Assembly (NCBI RefSeq): GCF_002931055.1
Contig: NZ_PSXX01000002.1
Span: 1 to 64,000 of the forward strand
Reading direction: 5' to 3'
Length of the DNA: 64,000 bases
Origin: Pseudoclavibacter sp. AY1H1
Lineage (GTDB): Bacteria > Actinomycetota > Actinomycetes > Actinomycetales > Microbacteriaceae
Shown here: positions 17,351-27,126 of the stretch, piece after piece
Numbering within the stretch: position 1 is the first letter of the stretch
How the letters are laid out: every line of letters starts with the position of its first letter
The notes under the pieces: model-generated
Told to the model about the DNA's origin: nothing
The model's database searches: none
The model's input: the letters and a program-made list of their open reading frames with translations, nothing else
Made by a program: the position numbers and the translations under genes

Positions 17351-18628
17351 ATGCAGGAATCCCGCAGCACCGCGCCCGGCCAGGGCAGGCCGCACTCGCC
17401 GATGGCAGGCCGCGCCAGGACGCTCCCCCGAGCGCCATCCTGGGTCGTCGACGTGCTGGCTGCGCTCTTCATCGTCGGCGTCGCCGTCATGCCGTTCGGC
17501 GGGGATGAGTTTCGACCGAGCACACCCTTCGCGTTCGCGATGGTCCTGGCCCCGGCCGCCCTCCTGCCGTTCCGCCGCCGCTACCCGGTCACCGTGCTCG
17601 TCGCGACGCTCGTGATCTACGGAGCCACCGCACTGACCGGAACCCTCTCACCCGGCGTCGTCCTGGCCGCAGCGATGGCGATGTTCAGCGTCGCGACGCA
17701 GTCGACCCGCCGCAGGGCGGCCCTCACCGCGGCCCTCGCCGTCCTCGGCGTCGCCCTGCTCAGTCTGTTCGCAGCGCTCGGAAGCGTCTTCGATCCGCGT
17801 GCGATCCAGTTCGCGGTCACCATCGCCTTCGCCGCGGCCGCCGGAGACGCGACCCGCTCCCGGCGCGAGTACATCGTCGCGATCACCGAGCGAGCCGAAC
17901 GCGCCGAGCAGACCCGCGAATCGGAGGCACGCCGTCGTGTCACCGAGGAGAGGCTTCGGATCGCGCGCGACCTGCACGACGCCGTCGCCCACCAGATCTC
18001 CGTCATCAGTCTGAACGCCGGGGTCGCCTCGAGCACCCTCCGGACCCGCCCCGAGCGAGCCGAGGATGCGCTCCTCACCATCCGAGGGGCTGCACGCTCA
18101 GTGCTCGCCGAGATCGGCGACCTGCTCGCCGTGCTCCGCGCCGACGACACAGGCGACGCATCCGCCGCCCCACAGCCTGGACTCGAACGGCTCGACGCCC
18201 TCGTCGAGTCGTTCGGCGAAGCAGGACTCCACGTCAAGGTGCGAGCTGAGGGCGAGCTGCAGCAGGTCACGGGCGCGACGAGCCTCGTCGCGTACCGCGT
18301 CATCCAGGAATCGCTGACGAACGCGCACAAGCACGGCGCCGAGAACCGCGCGCACGTCCTGCTTGCCCTCACGGAGACGGAGCTGCGCGTCATCGTCACG
18401 AACCCCACCTCGGGTCCGCTCGCACCGGCGGACTCGCCCCTCGTGACGGACGGGCCGGATGCTCGCGCATCGGGCGGGCTGGGGCTCCTCGGCCTCCGCG
18501 AGCGGGTCGCGTCGGTGCGCGGCACCGTCACGACAGGCACAGCCGTGGGCGGCTACCGTGTGGCTGTGACCCTCCCCCGGCAGGACCGTCCGCACCTCGG
18601 CGCAGCCACCCACGGAGACCCCCGATGA
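17351..18628 (+). CDS. Sensor histidine kinase, NarL/DesK-type (HisKA_3)
   Basis: The 425-residue membrane kinase has several N-terminal transmembrane segments (about residues 30-170) without an extracellular sensor domain. It then has the dimerisation/phosphoacceptor helix RIARDLHDAVAHQISVI, with the phosphorylated His in DLHD, and a C-terminal HATPase with SGGLGLLGLRERV. Kinases of this build often sense membrane or cell-wall perturbation. The start at 17351 gives MQESRS; MAGRART at 17402 is possible. It overlaps the response regulator by ATGA and is divergent from the MacB-like exporter, which is its likely target. Confidence 0.9.
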   Translation: MQESRSTAPGQGRPHSPMAGRARTLPRAPSWVVDVLAALFIVGVAVMPFGGDEFRPSTPFAFAMVLAPAALLPFRRRYPVTVLVATLVIYGATALTGTLSPGVVLAAAMAMFSVATQSTRRRAALTAALAVLGVALLSLFAALGSVFDPRAIQFAVTIAFAAAAGDATRSRREYIVAITERAERAEQTRESEARRRVTEERLRIARDLHDAVAHQISVISLNAGVASSTLRTRPERAEDALLTIRGAARSVLAEIGDLLAVLRADDTGDASAAPQPGLERLDALVESFGEAGLHVKVRAEGELQQVTGATSLVAYRVIQESLTNAHKHGAENRAHVLLALTETELRVIVTNPTSGPLAPADSPLVTDGPDARASGGLGLLGLRERVASVRGTVTTGTAVGGYRVAVTLPRQDRPHLGAATHGDPR

Positions 18629-19296
18629 CCCGCGTGCTCGTCGTCGACGACCAGGCCCTCATCCGGCAGGCCGTCTCCGACATCCTGGGCCAGGAGCCCG
18701 GCATCGACGTCGTCGGCGAGGCACGAAACGGCAAGGAGGCCGTGGCGCTCGTCGCCACGCTGCGACCCGACGTCGTGCTGATGGACATCCGGATGCCGGA
18801 GCTCGACGGGATCGAGGCGACCGCCGCCATCTGCGGCGATCCGCGGAACACCGAGGTGCGCGTGCTCATCCTGACCACCTTCGAAGAGGACGAGTACCTG
18901 CTGGCCGCCCTCCGCGCCGGAGCGAGCGGCTTCATCGGGAAGGGTGCAGAACCCGACGACATCGTCCGAGCCGTCCGCGCGGTCCACGCCGGCGACGCAC
19001 TGCTCTCTCCGGCCGCGACCCGCAGCCTCATCACGAGATATGTGCTCCGCTCGCAGCCAACAGGGCCCTCCATCGTGCCGCAGCAGCTCGAGCAGCTGAC
19101 GGATCGCGAGCGCGAGGTGCTGCTCCTCGTCGCTCGCGGACACGCCAACGCCGAGATCGCCGAGCTGCTCTTCATCTCGCCGCACACGGCGAAGACGCAC
19201 GTGAACCGCATCATGGCGAAGGTCCACGCCCATGACCGGGCGCAGCTGGTGATCATCGCCTACGAGAGCGGGCTCCTGTCACCTGGAGGGCACTGA
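18625..19296 (+). CDS. Response regulator, NarL/LuxR family
   Basis: The 223-residue regulator has an N-terminal receiver domain (RVLVVDDQALIRQAV, phosphoacceptor Asp in VVLMDIRMP at about residue 54, Thr and Lys switch residues in ILTTFEED and FIGKGA). It ends in a LuxR-type helix-turn-helix (LTDREREVLLLVARGHANAEIAELLFIS, HTAKTHVNRIM). It is translationally coupled to the kinase and presumably activates the divergent ABC exporter operon on phosphorylation. Confidence 0.94.
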   Translation: MTRVLVVDDQALIRQAVSDILGQEPGIDVVGEARNGKEAVALVATLRPDVVLMDIRMPELDGIEATAAICGDPRNTEVRVLILTTFEEDEYLLAALRAGASGFIGKGAEPDDIVRAVRAVHAGDALLSPAATRSLITRYVLRSQPTGPSIVPQQLEQLTDREREVLLLVARGHANAEIAELLFISPHTAKTHVNRIMAKVHAHDRAQLVIIAYESGLLSPGGH

Positions 19297-19378
19297 GACG
19301 GCAGGTGCAGAGACGAGGCGGGTGCCAGCACCGGCCGGGAGTCACAGCGCATCAGCAGAGAAAGCGCCGCACACGCAG

Positions 19379-19414
19379 ACGCCCCGCCGGAACCGAGTGG
19401 TTCAGGCGGGGCGT
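19379..19414. terminator. Bidirectional terminator between the response regulator and prs
   Basis: ACGCCCCGCC pairs with GGCGGGGCGT, and inside the loop GAACC pairs with GGTTC across GAGT, giving one long two-part stem. It lies in the 146-bp gap between convergent genes. Confidence 0.85.
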
Positions 19415-19442
19415 GTGACGTGCGTGCGGCAACCCGTGGTGG

Positions 19443-20420
19443 CTAGGCGGCGCCGTCGAACATGGAGGTGACCGATCCGTCGGTGAAGACCTCGGTGATC
19501 GCGCGAGCGAGCGTCGGGGCGATCGGCAGGATCGTGAGCTTGTCGAAGCGCTTCTCGGGCGGCAACGGCAGCGTGTCGGTGACGACGACCTCGTCGATCG
19601 CATCCGAGCTCAGACGCTCGACGGCCGGGTGCGAGAACACGGCGTGCGTGGCCGCGACGACGACACCGATGGCACCGGCGGCCTTGAGCGCCTCGGCGGC
19701 CTTCACGATGGTTCCGCCCGTGTCGATCAGGTCGTCGACGAGCAGGCAGACGCGACCCTTCACGTCACCCACGATCTCGTGCACGCTCACCTGGTTCGCG
19801 ACCCTCGGGTCGCGGCGCTTGTGGATGATCGCCAGTGGCGCATCCAGCTGATCGCTCCACACGTCGGCGACGCGCACGCGCCCCATGTCCGGGGACACGA
19901 CGGTGAGGGTCGCCGGGTCGAGCTTCTCGCGGAAGTGCTGCAGCAGCACCGGCATCGCGAAGAGGTGGTCGACGGGCCCGTCGAAGAAGCCCTGCACCTG
20001 CGGGGCGTGCAGGTCGACCGACATGATGCGGTCGGCACCGGCCGCCTTGAAGAGGTCGGCGACGAGACGGGCAGAGATCGGCTCGCGGCCGCGACCCTTC
20101 TTGTCCTGACGCGCGTACGGGTAGAACGGTGCGACGACCGTGATGCGCTTCGCCGACGCGCGCTTGAGCGCGTCTAGCATGATGAGCTGCTCCATCAGCC
20201 ACTCGTTGATGGGCGGGCAGTGCGACTGGAGCACGAACACGTCGGCCCCTCGCATGCTCTCGCCGTAGCGAGCGTAGATCTCGCCGTTCGCGAAGGTGCG
20301 CGACTCGGTCTCTCCGAGCTCGATGCCCAGTTCTGCGGCGACTGCCTCGGCGAGCTCAGGATGAGCTCTGCCCGAGACGAGAACAAGTCGCTTCTCCGTG
20401 GAGGTGATGATGCCAGACAC
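19443..20420 (-). CDS. prs: Ribose-phosphate pyrophosphokinase
   Basis: This 325-residue enzyme makes PRPP from ribose 5-phosphate and ATP, the precursor for purines, pyrimidines, His, Trp and, in Actinobacteria, arabinan donors. It has the flexible loop around FYPYARQDKKGRGREPI, the VDLHAPQVQGFF motif and the PRPP-binding loop LVDDLIDTGGTI. The GTG start follows an AGGAAA stretch. It lies 34 bp behind glmU in the same orientation; the tRNA-Gln-glmU-prs order is conserved in Actinobacteria. Length and motifs are normal. Confidence 0.97.
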   Translation of the reverse strand: MSGIITSTEKRLVLVSGRAHPELAEAVAAELGIELGETESRTFANGEIYARYGESMRGADVFVLQSHCPPINEWLMEQLIMLDALKRASAKRITVVAPFYPYARQDKKGRGREPISARLVADLFKAAGADRIMSVDLHAPQVQGFFDGPVDHLFAMPVLLQHFREKLDPATLTVVSPDMGRVRVADVWSDQLDAPLAIIHKRRDPRVANQVSVHEIVGDVKGRVCLLVDDLIDTGGTIVKAAEALKAAGAIGVVVAATHAVFSHPAVERLSSDAIDEVVVTDTLPLPPEKRFDKLTILPIAPTLARAITEVFTDGSVTSMFDGAA

Positions 20421-20454
20421 GCTGTACCGCCCGTTTCCTGTGCTTGCTCTGTTG

Positions 20455-21900
20455 TTACGCGTTCGGTGTGGAATCTGCCGCAGAGGCCGCCTCGGCGGCC
20501 TCTGCCGCGGCGGTGCCCGCTCGGTTCTTCAGCACCCACCCCTCAGCGTTGCGCTGAGGTGCGACGTTGATGGCGAGTGCACCAGCCGGAACGTCCTTGC
20601 GGACGACGGTCCCGGCCCCTGTGTAGGCTCCGTCGCCAATCCTAACCGGGGCGACGAAGACGTTGTGCGAGCCGGAGCGGACGTTGCTGCCCACCGTGGT
20701 GCGGTGCTTGTTCACCCCGTCGTAGTTGGCCGTGATCGTGCCAGCGCCGACGTTCGAGTTCTGACCCACCTCGGTGTCCCCGATGTAGGAGAGGTGCGGG
20801 ACCTTCGAGCCGTCGCCGATCTGCGCGTTCTTCGTCTCCACGAACGTGCCGATCTTGCCTCCGGCCCCGAGGATCGTGTTCGGCCGCAGGTACGCCCACG
20901 GGCCGACGGTCGCACCAGCGCCGATGACGCTGAGGGTCGCGTCGGTGCGCTTCACGACGGCGCCCTCGCCGACCTCGCAGTCGACGAGCGTCGTGTCCGG
21001 CCCGATGATGGCCCCCTCGGCGACGGACGTCGCCCCGCGCAGCTGGGTTCCGGGGAGCAGCTCGACGTCTCGGCCGAGTGAGACGTTGCCCTCGATGACG
21101 GTCGTCGCCGGGTCGTGCACCGTGACGCCCTCGAGCTGCCAGTGCCGGATCTGACGCGCGTTGTAGTAACGCTGCGCCTCCGCGAGCTGCACGCGGTCGT
21201 TGATGCCCTGCACGATCTCCGGGTCGGTGACGGCGATCGCCTCGATGCGCCCCGCATCCGCCTTGATGAGCTTCGCCGCGTCGGTGAGGTACTTCTCCCG
21301 CTGCGAGTTCGAGTCGTCGATTCGGCCGAGCACCTGACGCACCGTGCGGGCGTCGAACGCGTACACCCCGGCGTTGATCTCGGAGATGCGCAGCAGCTCC
21401 TCGCTCGCGTCCTTGTGCTCGACGATCTCGTCGAAGTCGCCGCCGGAGGAGCGCACGATGCGTCCGAAGCCCGCGGGCTCCTGCACGAAGGCGCTCAGCA
21501 GCGTGAGCTGGTTCTGCGCGCGACGGTGCTGCTCGATCATCCGCCCGATCGTGCCGGAGTCGAGCAGCGGCACGTCACCCGAGAGCACGACGACGACGCC
21601 GTCGAAGTCAGCGGGGAGCGACTCGAGGCCGACCTCCAGCGCACGACCGGTGCCGGGCACCTCGTCCTGGTCGGCGAACTGCGTGTCGGGGGCCAGATCT
21701 CGGATCGCCGAGACGACGCGGTCGCGATCGTGCCGGACCACCGTGACGGTGTGCGCGGGGCCAAGCTCGGCGGCCGTGTGCAGCACGTGCCCCACGAGCG
21801 GGATGCCACCGAGCCGGTGCAGCACCTTCGGGGTGCTCGAGCGCATCCGCGTGCCCTGGCCAGCCGCCAGGATGACGATTGCGAGTTCTCGATCGGTCAC
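20455..21900 (-). CDS. glmU: Bifunctional UDP-GlcNAc pyrophosphorylase / GlcN-1-phosphate acetyltransferase
   Basis: The 481-residue enzyme catalyses the last two steps to UDP-GlcNAc, needed for peptidoglycan. The N-terminal uridylyltransferase starts VILAAGQGTRMRSSTPKVLH, the nucleotide-binding signature. The C-terminal half is a left-handed beta-helix of hexapeptide repeats with the acetyltransferase segment NFVETKNA-like (TFVETKNAQIGDGSKVPHLSYIGD). The tail is Ala/Glu-rich. The GTG at 21900 is chosen because GAGGAGG lies 5 nt upstream; a 38-residue upstream extension runs through the tRNA gene and is not real. It is followed by prs. Confidence 0.97.
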   Translation of the reverse strand: MTDRELAIVILAAGQGTRMRSSTPKVLHRLGGIPLVGHVLHTAAELGPAHTVTVVRHDRDRVVSAIRDLAPDTQFADQDEVPGTGRALEVGLESLPADFDGVVVVLSGDVPLLDSGTIGRMIEQHRRAQNQLTLLSAFVQEPAGFGRIVRSSGGDFDEIVEHKDASEELLRISEINAGVYAFDARTVRQVLGRIDDSNSQREKYLTDAAKLIKADAGRIEAIAVTDPEIVQGINDRVQLAEAQRYYNARQIRHWQLEGVTVHDPATTVIEGNVSLGRDVELLPGTQLRGATSVAEGAIIGPDTTLVDCEVGEGAVVKRTDATLSVIGAGATVGPWAYLRPNTILGAGGKIGTFVETKNAQIGDGSKVPHLSYIGDTEVGQNSNVGAGTITANYDGVNKHRTTVGSNVRSGSHNVFVAPVRIGDGAYTGAGTVVRKDVPAGALAINVAPQRNAEGWVLKNRAGTAAAEAAEAASAADSTPNA

Positions 21901-21974
21901 AGATCCTCCTCGTTGTGGGCGCCGTGATTCGAACGCCATCACGGTCCACGGTGGCATGCAGCACCCCCGCGCCG

Positions 21975-22046
21975 CTCCTCCCCCAGGATTCGAACCTGGA
22001 CCTAACAGCTCCAAAGGCTGTCGTGCTGCCGTTACACCAAGGAGGA
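21975..22046 (-). tRNA. tRNA-Gln (anticodon TTG)
   Basis: Read on the minus strand, a full cloverleaf is present: acceptor TCCTCCT with GGGAGGA (last pair T-G), D-arm GTGTAACGGCAGCAC, anticodon arm ACAGC-CTTTGGA-GCTGT with TTG at the centre, and T-arm CCAGG-TTCGAAT-CCTGG. The discriminator base is G, and CCA is not encoded. It lies just upstream of glmU, its conserved actinobacterial position. Confidence 0.96.
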
Positions 22047-22168
22047 ACGTGCCCGCTCACGCGCGCACTCGCCAATTGTGCCAGAACCGGAGAGACCGCG
22101 GGCAAGCGCCGCTGGTGCTGTGGAGGGGATTGGGTCAGACTGCGAAGCAGAAGACACAAGGAGGCGTC

Positions 22169-22621
22169 ATGTCCGAAGCCCTGTCCATCGCGCGGCGATT
22201 CACCGACACCTACTCGGCAGCCGTAGCAGGTCGCGACAAAGCCGCCATCATGTCGCTCTACGCGCCCGACGTGCGCGTCTTCGACCTCTGGAGCACCTGG
22301 TCCCACGAGGGAGCTGACGCCTGGGGCACCTCACTCGACGCCTGGTTCGACTCCATCGAGTCGGGCACGCATGCGGCCACCTTCACCGATCTGCGGGCCT
22401 ACGGAGACCACGACGTCGTGGTCGTCGAGAGCTTCGTCCGCTACTCCTGGCAGAGCCCCGAGGGCGAGCTCGAGTGGATGGACAACCGCCTCACCTGGGC
22501 GATCGTGCAGCACAGGGGCGACTGGGTGGTCGCGCACGAGCACACCTCAGCGCCCGTCGGCGCCGACGACGGCCTCGTCGTGACGAAGCGCGACGTGGAC
22601 GCGCACCACCCGAACTCCTAG
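22169..22621 (+). CDS. NTF2-like / SnoaL-like domain protein
   Basis: The 150-residue protein fits the cone-shaped NTF2 fold: N-terminal helices (RFTDTYSAAVAGRDKAAIMSLYAPDVRVFD), then a curved sheet with DHDVVVVESFVRYSW and LTWAIVQHRGDWVVAHEHTS. The last stretch is the typical family end (W-x-I-x-H-x-H-x-S). Members include isomerases, hydrolases and many proteins without known activity, so no reaction is assigned. A near-perfect AAGGAGG site sits 5 nt before the ATG. It stands alone, divergent from the tRNA. Confidence 0.8.
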   Translation: MSEALSIARRFTDTYSAAVAGRDKAAIMSLYAPDVRVFDLWSTWSHEGADAWGTSLDAWFDSIESGTHAATFTDLRAYGDHDVVVVESFVRYSWQSPEGELEWMDNRLTWAIVQHRGDWVVAHEHTSAPVGADDGLVVTKRDVDAHHPNS

Positions 22622-22750
22622 GAACCGAGCGTTCCTCCGCGGCAGGGAGACCGCGCCGCGACGAGTCGGCGGACGCGCCGCGCCAGCGGAACGAAGGGCC
22701 CGCCCCTGGCTCGTCAACGTGCACTCGCGGGACTCGCCATAATGGGACGT

Positions 22751-23356
22751 ATGGATGCCCCCAGACGTGCAGCTCACCAGCGTGACGTTCCGCGCGCGAC
22801 GGTCGAGCTCAGCGGGGGCGGGCACGGCGAGGTCGGGCACGGCGGCCACGCCGCGCATCCGACCGACACGGTCGACACGATCGTGCGCGACTGGTCTCGG
22901 GAACGGCCCGACCTGGACGTCGACCCGCTGCGCATCTTCTCCCGCGTGAAGCGCATCGCGAAGCAGCTCGACGCGCTCCGCAAGGCCGCGTTCGCCGAGA
23001 CCGGCCTCGAGCTGTGGGAGTTCGACGTCCTCTCGGCGCTGCGCCGCGCCGGGTCACCGCACCGCCTCAGCCCCAAGCACCTGCTCGCGTCGAACCTCGT
23101 CTCGAGCGGCACCATGACGAACCGCATCGACCGCCTCGTCAGCCGGGGGCTCGTGACCCGCGAGGTCGACCCCAACGACGGCCGCGGCATCCTCGTCACC
23201 ATGACCGCAAACGGGCGCGATCTCGTCGACCAGGCCCTCACTCGGCTCGTCGCCGCCGAGCGCGAGCTGCTCGCCGAGCTCGACCTCGAGACGCGGGACG
23301 ACCTCGCGACCGCCCTGCGCACCCTCTCGCTTCGGATGGACGACCCCGCTCACTGA
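22751..23356 (+). CDS. MarR family transcriptional regulator
   Basis: About 201 residues from MDAPRRAA. After a His/Gly-rich N-terminal extension (to about residue 40) it has the MarR fold: dimerisation helices, the winged helix KHLLASNLVSSGTMTNRIDRLVSRGLVTREVDPNDGRG with the typical wing, and C-terminal helices. I prefer the ATG at 22751 because CATAAT (22738-22743) ends 7 nt upstream, which suits a leaderless message; ATG at 22742 would lie inside that box. It is followed 57 bp later by the ABC-F gene; the target and ligand are unknown. Confidence 0.85.
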   Translation: MDAPRRAAHQRDVPRATVELSGGGHGEVGHGGHAAHPTDTVDTIVRDWSRERPDLDVDPLRIFSRVKRIAKQLDALRKAAFAETGLELWEFDVLSALRRAGSPHRLSPKHLLASNLVSSGTMTNRIDRLVSRGLVTREVDPNDGRGILVTMTANGRDLVDQALTRLVAAERELLAELDLETRDDLATALRTLSLRMDDPAH

Positions 23357-23400
23357 GCCCCCACCGCCCTCGCTCGGAGGGCGCCGGGCCTCTCCGGCCT

Positions 23401-23406
23401 TAAGCT
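23401..23406 (+). promoter_or_regulatory. -10 box TAAGCT for a leaderless ABC-F message
   Basis: TAAGCT ends exactly 6 nt before the ATG of the ABC-F gene, and no ribosome binding site is present. This is the actinobacterial leaderless layout. No convincing -35 is visible. Confidence 0.5.
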
Positions 23407-23412
23407 GGTCTG

Positions 23413-25239
<1,827 letters not shown>

Positions 25240-25248
25240 CCTGAGCTC

Positions 25249-25695
25249 ATGAAGGTCAGCGCGCCCCGCCTCCGTCTCACCTCGGCGGCGGCGCTGTGCG
25301 CCCTGGCGGTGGCATCGACCCTGGCGGCTTGCTCAACCGGGCCCGCCCAGAACGCCGGTGTGTTCATGGCACCGAGCCCCAACTTTGACCCGTACCCGAA
25401 CGACGGCAGCCCCGGGGTCGTGCCCTACTTCGAGTGGGTCGACGAGACGCACTTCACGATGAGCACCTGGAACAGTCGCGCGCAGTGCGGTTCGGGGGCG
25501 CCGACGGTCGTCGCAGCGTCGACGACCGAGCTGCACATCCACTACGCGATCACTGATCGGGATGCGGCGTGCGAAGCCTCGGAACGGACGCTTGCCTACG
25601 AGTTCGAGTTGCCGGAGGACGCGACCGGCCGCCCCCTGCAGATCACGGTCACGGCAGAGAACATGAAGCACGTCGACCACGGCACCCTCGAATGA
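25249..25695 (+). CDS. Small lipoprotein of unknown function
   Basis: The 148-residue protein has a signal peptide with lipobox LAAC (about residues 25-28), so it should be lipid-anchored outside the membrane. The mature part (PNFDPYPNDGSPGVVPYFEWV... to VDHGTLE) contains two cysteines that could form a disulfide and a beta-rich C-terminal motif YEFELPEDATGRPLQITVT. I do not recognise a family. The same C-terminal motif recurs in the next gene (FEFELPESASSRPLTITVT), which overlaps it by four bases, so the two are tandem paralogues. Confidence 0.75.
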   Translation: MKVSAPRLRLTSAAALCALAVASTLAACSTGPAQNAGVFMAPSPNFDPYPNDGSPGVVPYFEWVDETHFTMSTWNSRAQCGSGAPTVVAASTTELHIHYAITDRDAACEASERTLAYEFELPEDATGRPLQITVTAENMKHVDHGTLE

Positions 25696-26054
25696 GGGGA
25701 CCGGACCTGGCAACGGGCGTCTCGGTCACGCCGCCCGCGGACTACGATCCTCTCGGCGCGGGCACCAACGAGGATGTGGCACCGAGCTTCGCCTGGGTCG
25801 CCGTGTCGAGGTTCCGACTCGACATGCTCAACAACCGGCCCCTGTGCGGCGCGGGAGACCCCGAACTGCTCGTCACCTCGGCGGGTGAGGTGCGCATCCA
25901 CTTCCCCATCGTCGACCCGGACGCCATCTGCATCCTCATGCTCGCACCCGTCTCGTTCGAGTTCGAGCTGCCGGAGAGCGCGAGCAGTCGGCCGCTCACC
26001 ATCACCGTCACGTACGAGGGCGGCCCGCAGGTCGACACGACGACGCTGCACTGA
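25692..26054 (+). CDS. Paralogue of the preceding lipoprotein, without signal peptide
   Basis: The frame starts at ATG 25692, overlapping the previous stop as ATGA, and encodes about 120 residues. It aligns along its length with the mature part of the preceding lipoprotein: a D-Y-D-P start against F-D-P-Y, W-V-A followed by R-F against W-V-D followed by H-F, C-G-A-G against C-G-S-G, a D-A-x-C region, and the FEFELP / RPLTITVT end. It has no signal peptide or lipobox, so unless it is exported otherwise it stays in the cytoplasm, or the pair is a decaying duplication. Function is unknown. Confidence 0.6.
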   Translation: MRGPDLATGVSVTPPADYDPLGAGTNEDVAPSFAWVAVSRFRLDMLNNRPLCGAGDPELLVTSAGEVRIHFPIVDPDAICILMLAPVSFEFELPESASSRPLTITVTYEGGPQVDTTTLH

Positions 26055-26082
26055 GCACCCACCTCTGCGCACCCACCCATGC

Positions 26083-26118
26083 GTGACTCCCGCGTCAGGT
26101 CGCCTGCGCAGGAGTCAC
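26083..26118. terminator. Hairpin between convergent genes
   Basis: GTGACTCC pairs with GGAGTCAC, with further interrupted pairing inside, 28 bp after the stop of the rightward gene. A shared terminator for the lipoprotein pair is likely. Confidence 0.6.
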
Positions 26119-26141
26119 CCAGATGCACGTTGCGCTCGACG

Positions 26142-26157
26142 GGGAGATGCATCTCCC
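26142..26157. repeat. Perfect 16-bp palindrome GGGAGATGCATCTCCC
   Basis: The sequence is its own reverse complement without a loop and lies 45 bp downstream of the leftward merR-type gene. It may be part of that gene's terminator or a protein-binding site. Confidence 0.55.
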
Positions 26158-26202
26158 TGACGTTTGTGCGGACTCGGTCGGCTCGAGCTACGGAAGGGAC
26201 GG

Positions 26203-26955
26203 CTAGTCGAGGGTGCGCTCGGCGTAGATGCTCATCGCGTCGCGCACGAACTCGGCACCCGTGGCGTGGACGCGCGTGTAGTTCTTGCCGAAGCGCTCAT
26301 CGGCGACGTACATCTCGCCGAGGTTCGTGAACAGCTCGGCCGTTGGCGCCTTGCCCTGCCAGCTGTCGCTGATCCACGCGAATTGGCGGGCGGCGGCCGC
26401 CTGCGCCTCGTCGCTGGCGGGCCCGAGCCCCGCCGACTGGACCGCGCTGAACGCATCCTGGATCCGCGTCTGCTCCTCCAGGAAGCCCTTCTTGCCGTCC
26501 GCGCCGAGGGCGCGCCACCACGTGTCGCTCTCGGCAGAGGCTTCGGCACCCCACCGCTCCTCGACCTCGCCTTTGTACTGCGTGTGGTCGAATCCGTCGA
26601 ACATCTGCTCGGGCATGAGCTGTTCCTTTCCCTTGAGCGCGGCGAGCGTCGCACGCACCGATCCGATCTGCGTCGTGAGGCGGCCGCGCTCGTCGTGGAG
26701 CCAGCCGAGGTGCGTCTCGAGCGCAGCGACGTCGTCGCTCCGGCCGGCGAGGGCGTCTCCGATCGCTGACAGGCCAACGCCCAGCTCGCGAAGGAGCAGG
26801 ATGCGCTGCAACCGAACCAGCGCGCCTTCGTCGTAGTAGCGGTAGCCGTTGGCGCCCGTCCGGCTCGGCCGAAGCAGGCCGATGCTCTCGTAGTGCCGCA
26901 GCGTCCGCGAGGTCACCCCCGACCGCTTCGCTACTTCGCCGATCGACCATTCCAT
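26203..26955 (-). CDS. MerR family regulator with TipAS-like effector domain
   Basis: The 250-residue protein has a MerR DNA-binding domain (WSIGEVAKRSGVTSRTLRHYESIGLL, wing with GYRYYDE), a coiled coil (about 75-110) and a C-terminal TipAS-type globular domain (DHTQYKGEVEERWG... W..., about 115-250). TipAL-type proteins bind thiopeptides or other amphiphilic drugs and activate their own promoter. That is supported here by a 19-bp-spacer promoter with a symmetric dyad immediately upstream (27028-27058). GAGAGG lies 9 nt before the ATG. The ligand is unknown; the nearest genes do not include an obvious resistance pump. Confidence 0.9.
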   Translation of the reverse strand: MEWSIGEVAKRSGVTSRTLRHYESIGLLRPSRTGANGYRYYDEGALVRLQRILLLRELGVGLSAIGDALAGRSDDVAALETHLGWLHDERGRLTTQIGSVRATLAALKGKEQLMPEQMFDGFDHTQYKGEVEERWGAEASAESDTWWRALGADGKKGFLEEQTRIQDAFSAVQSAGLGPASDEAQAAAARQFAWISDSWQGKAPTAELFTNLGEMYVADERFGKNYTRVHATGAEFVRDAMSIYAERTLD

Positions 26956-27027
26956 GGCGGGCGTCCTCTCGCTCAGATCGTGTGAGCGGCTCCCCCGTTC
27001 TCGGGAGATCCGAACCGCTCGAGAACG

Positions 27028-27058
27028 ACTGTAGAAGTTGACGCTGCGTCAAGGTCAA
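27028..27058 (-). promoter_or_regulatory. MerR-type promoter with dyad in a 19-bp spacer
   Basis: On the minus strand, TTGACC (27053-27058) and TACAGT (27028-27033) are separated by 19 bp, and the perfect dyad TTGACGC-N-GCGTCAA (27038-27052) fills most of that spacer. An over-long spacer with a central dyad is the defining design of promoters that MerR proteins twist into an active form. Autoregulation of the gene at 26955 follows. Confidence 0.85.
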
Positions 27059-27126
27059 GCGGGTGCACGAGATTGCCCGAGCCCCCGAACGGGTGCATCA
27101 AGCTCGTCAAGCCCGTCAAGCTCGCG

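Noticed and set aside
21901-22014. N-terminal extension of glmU by 38 residues
   Set aside because: The extension runs through the tRNA-Gln gene. The GTG at 21900 has an excellent ribosome site and fits the family length.
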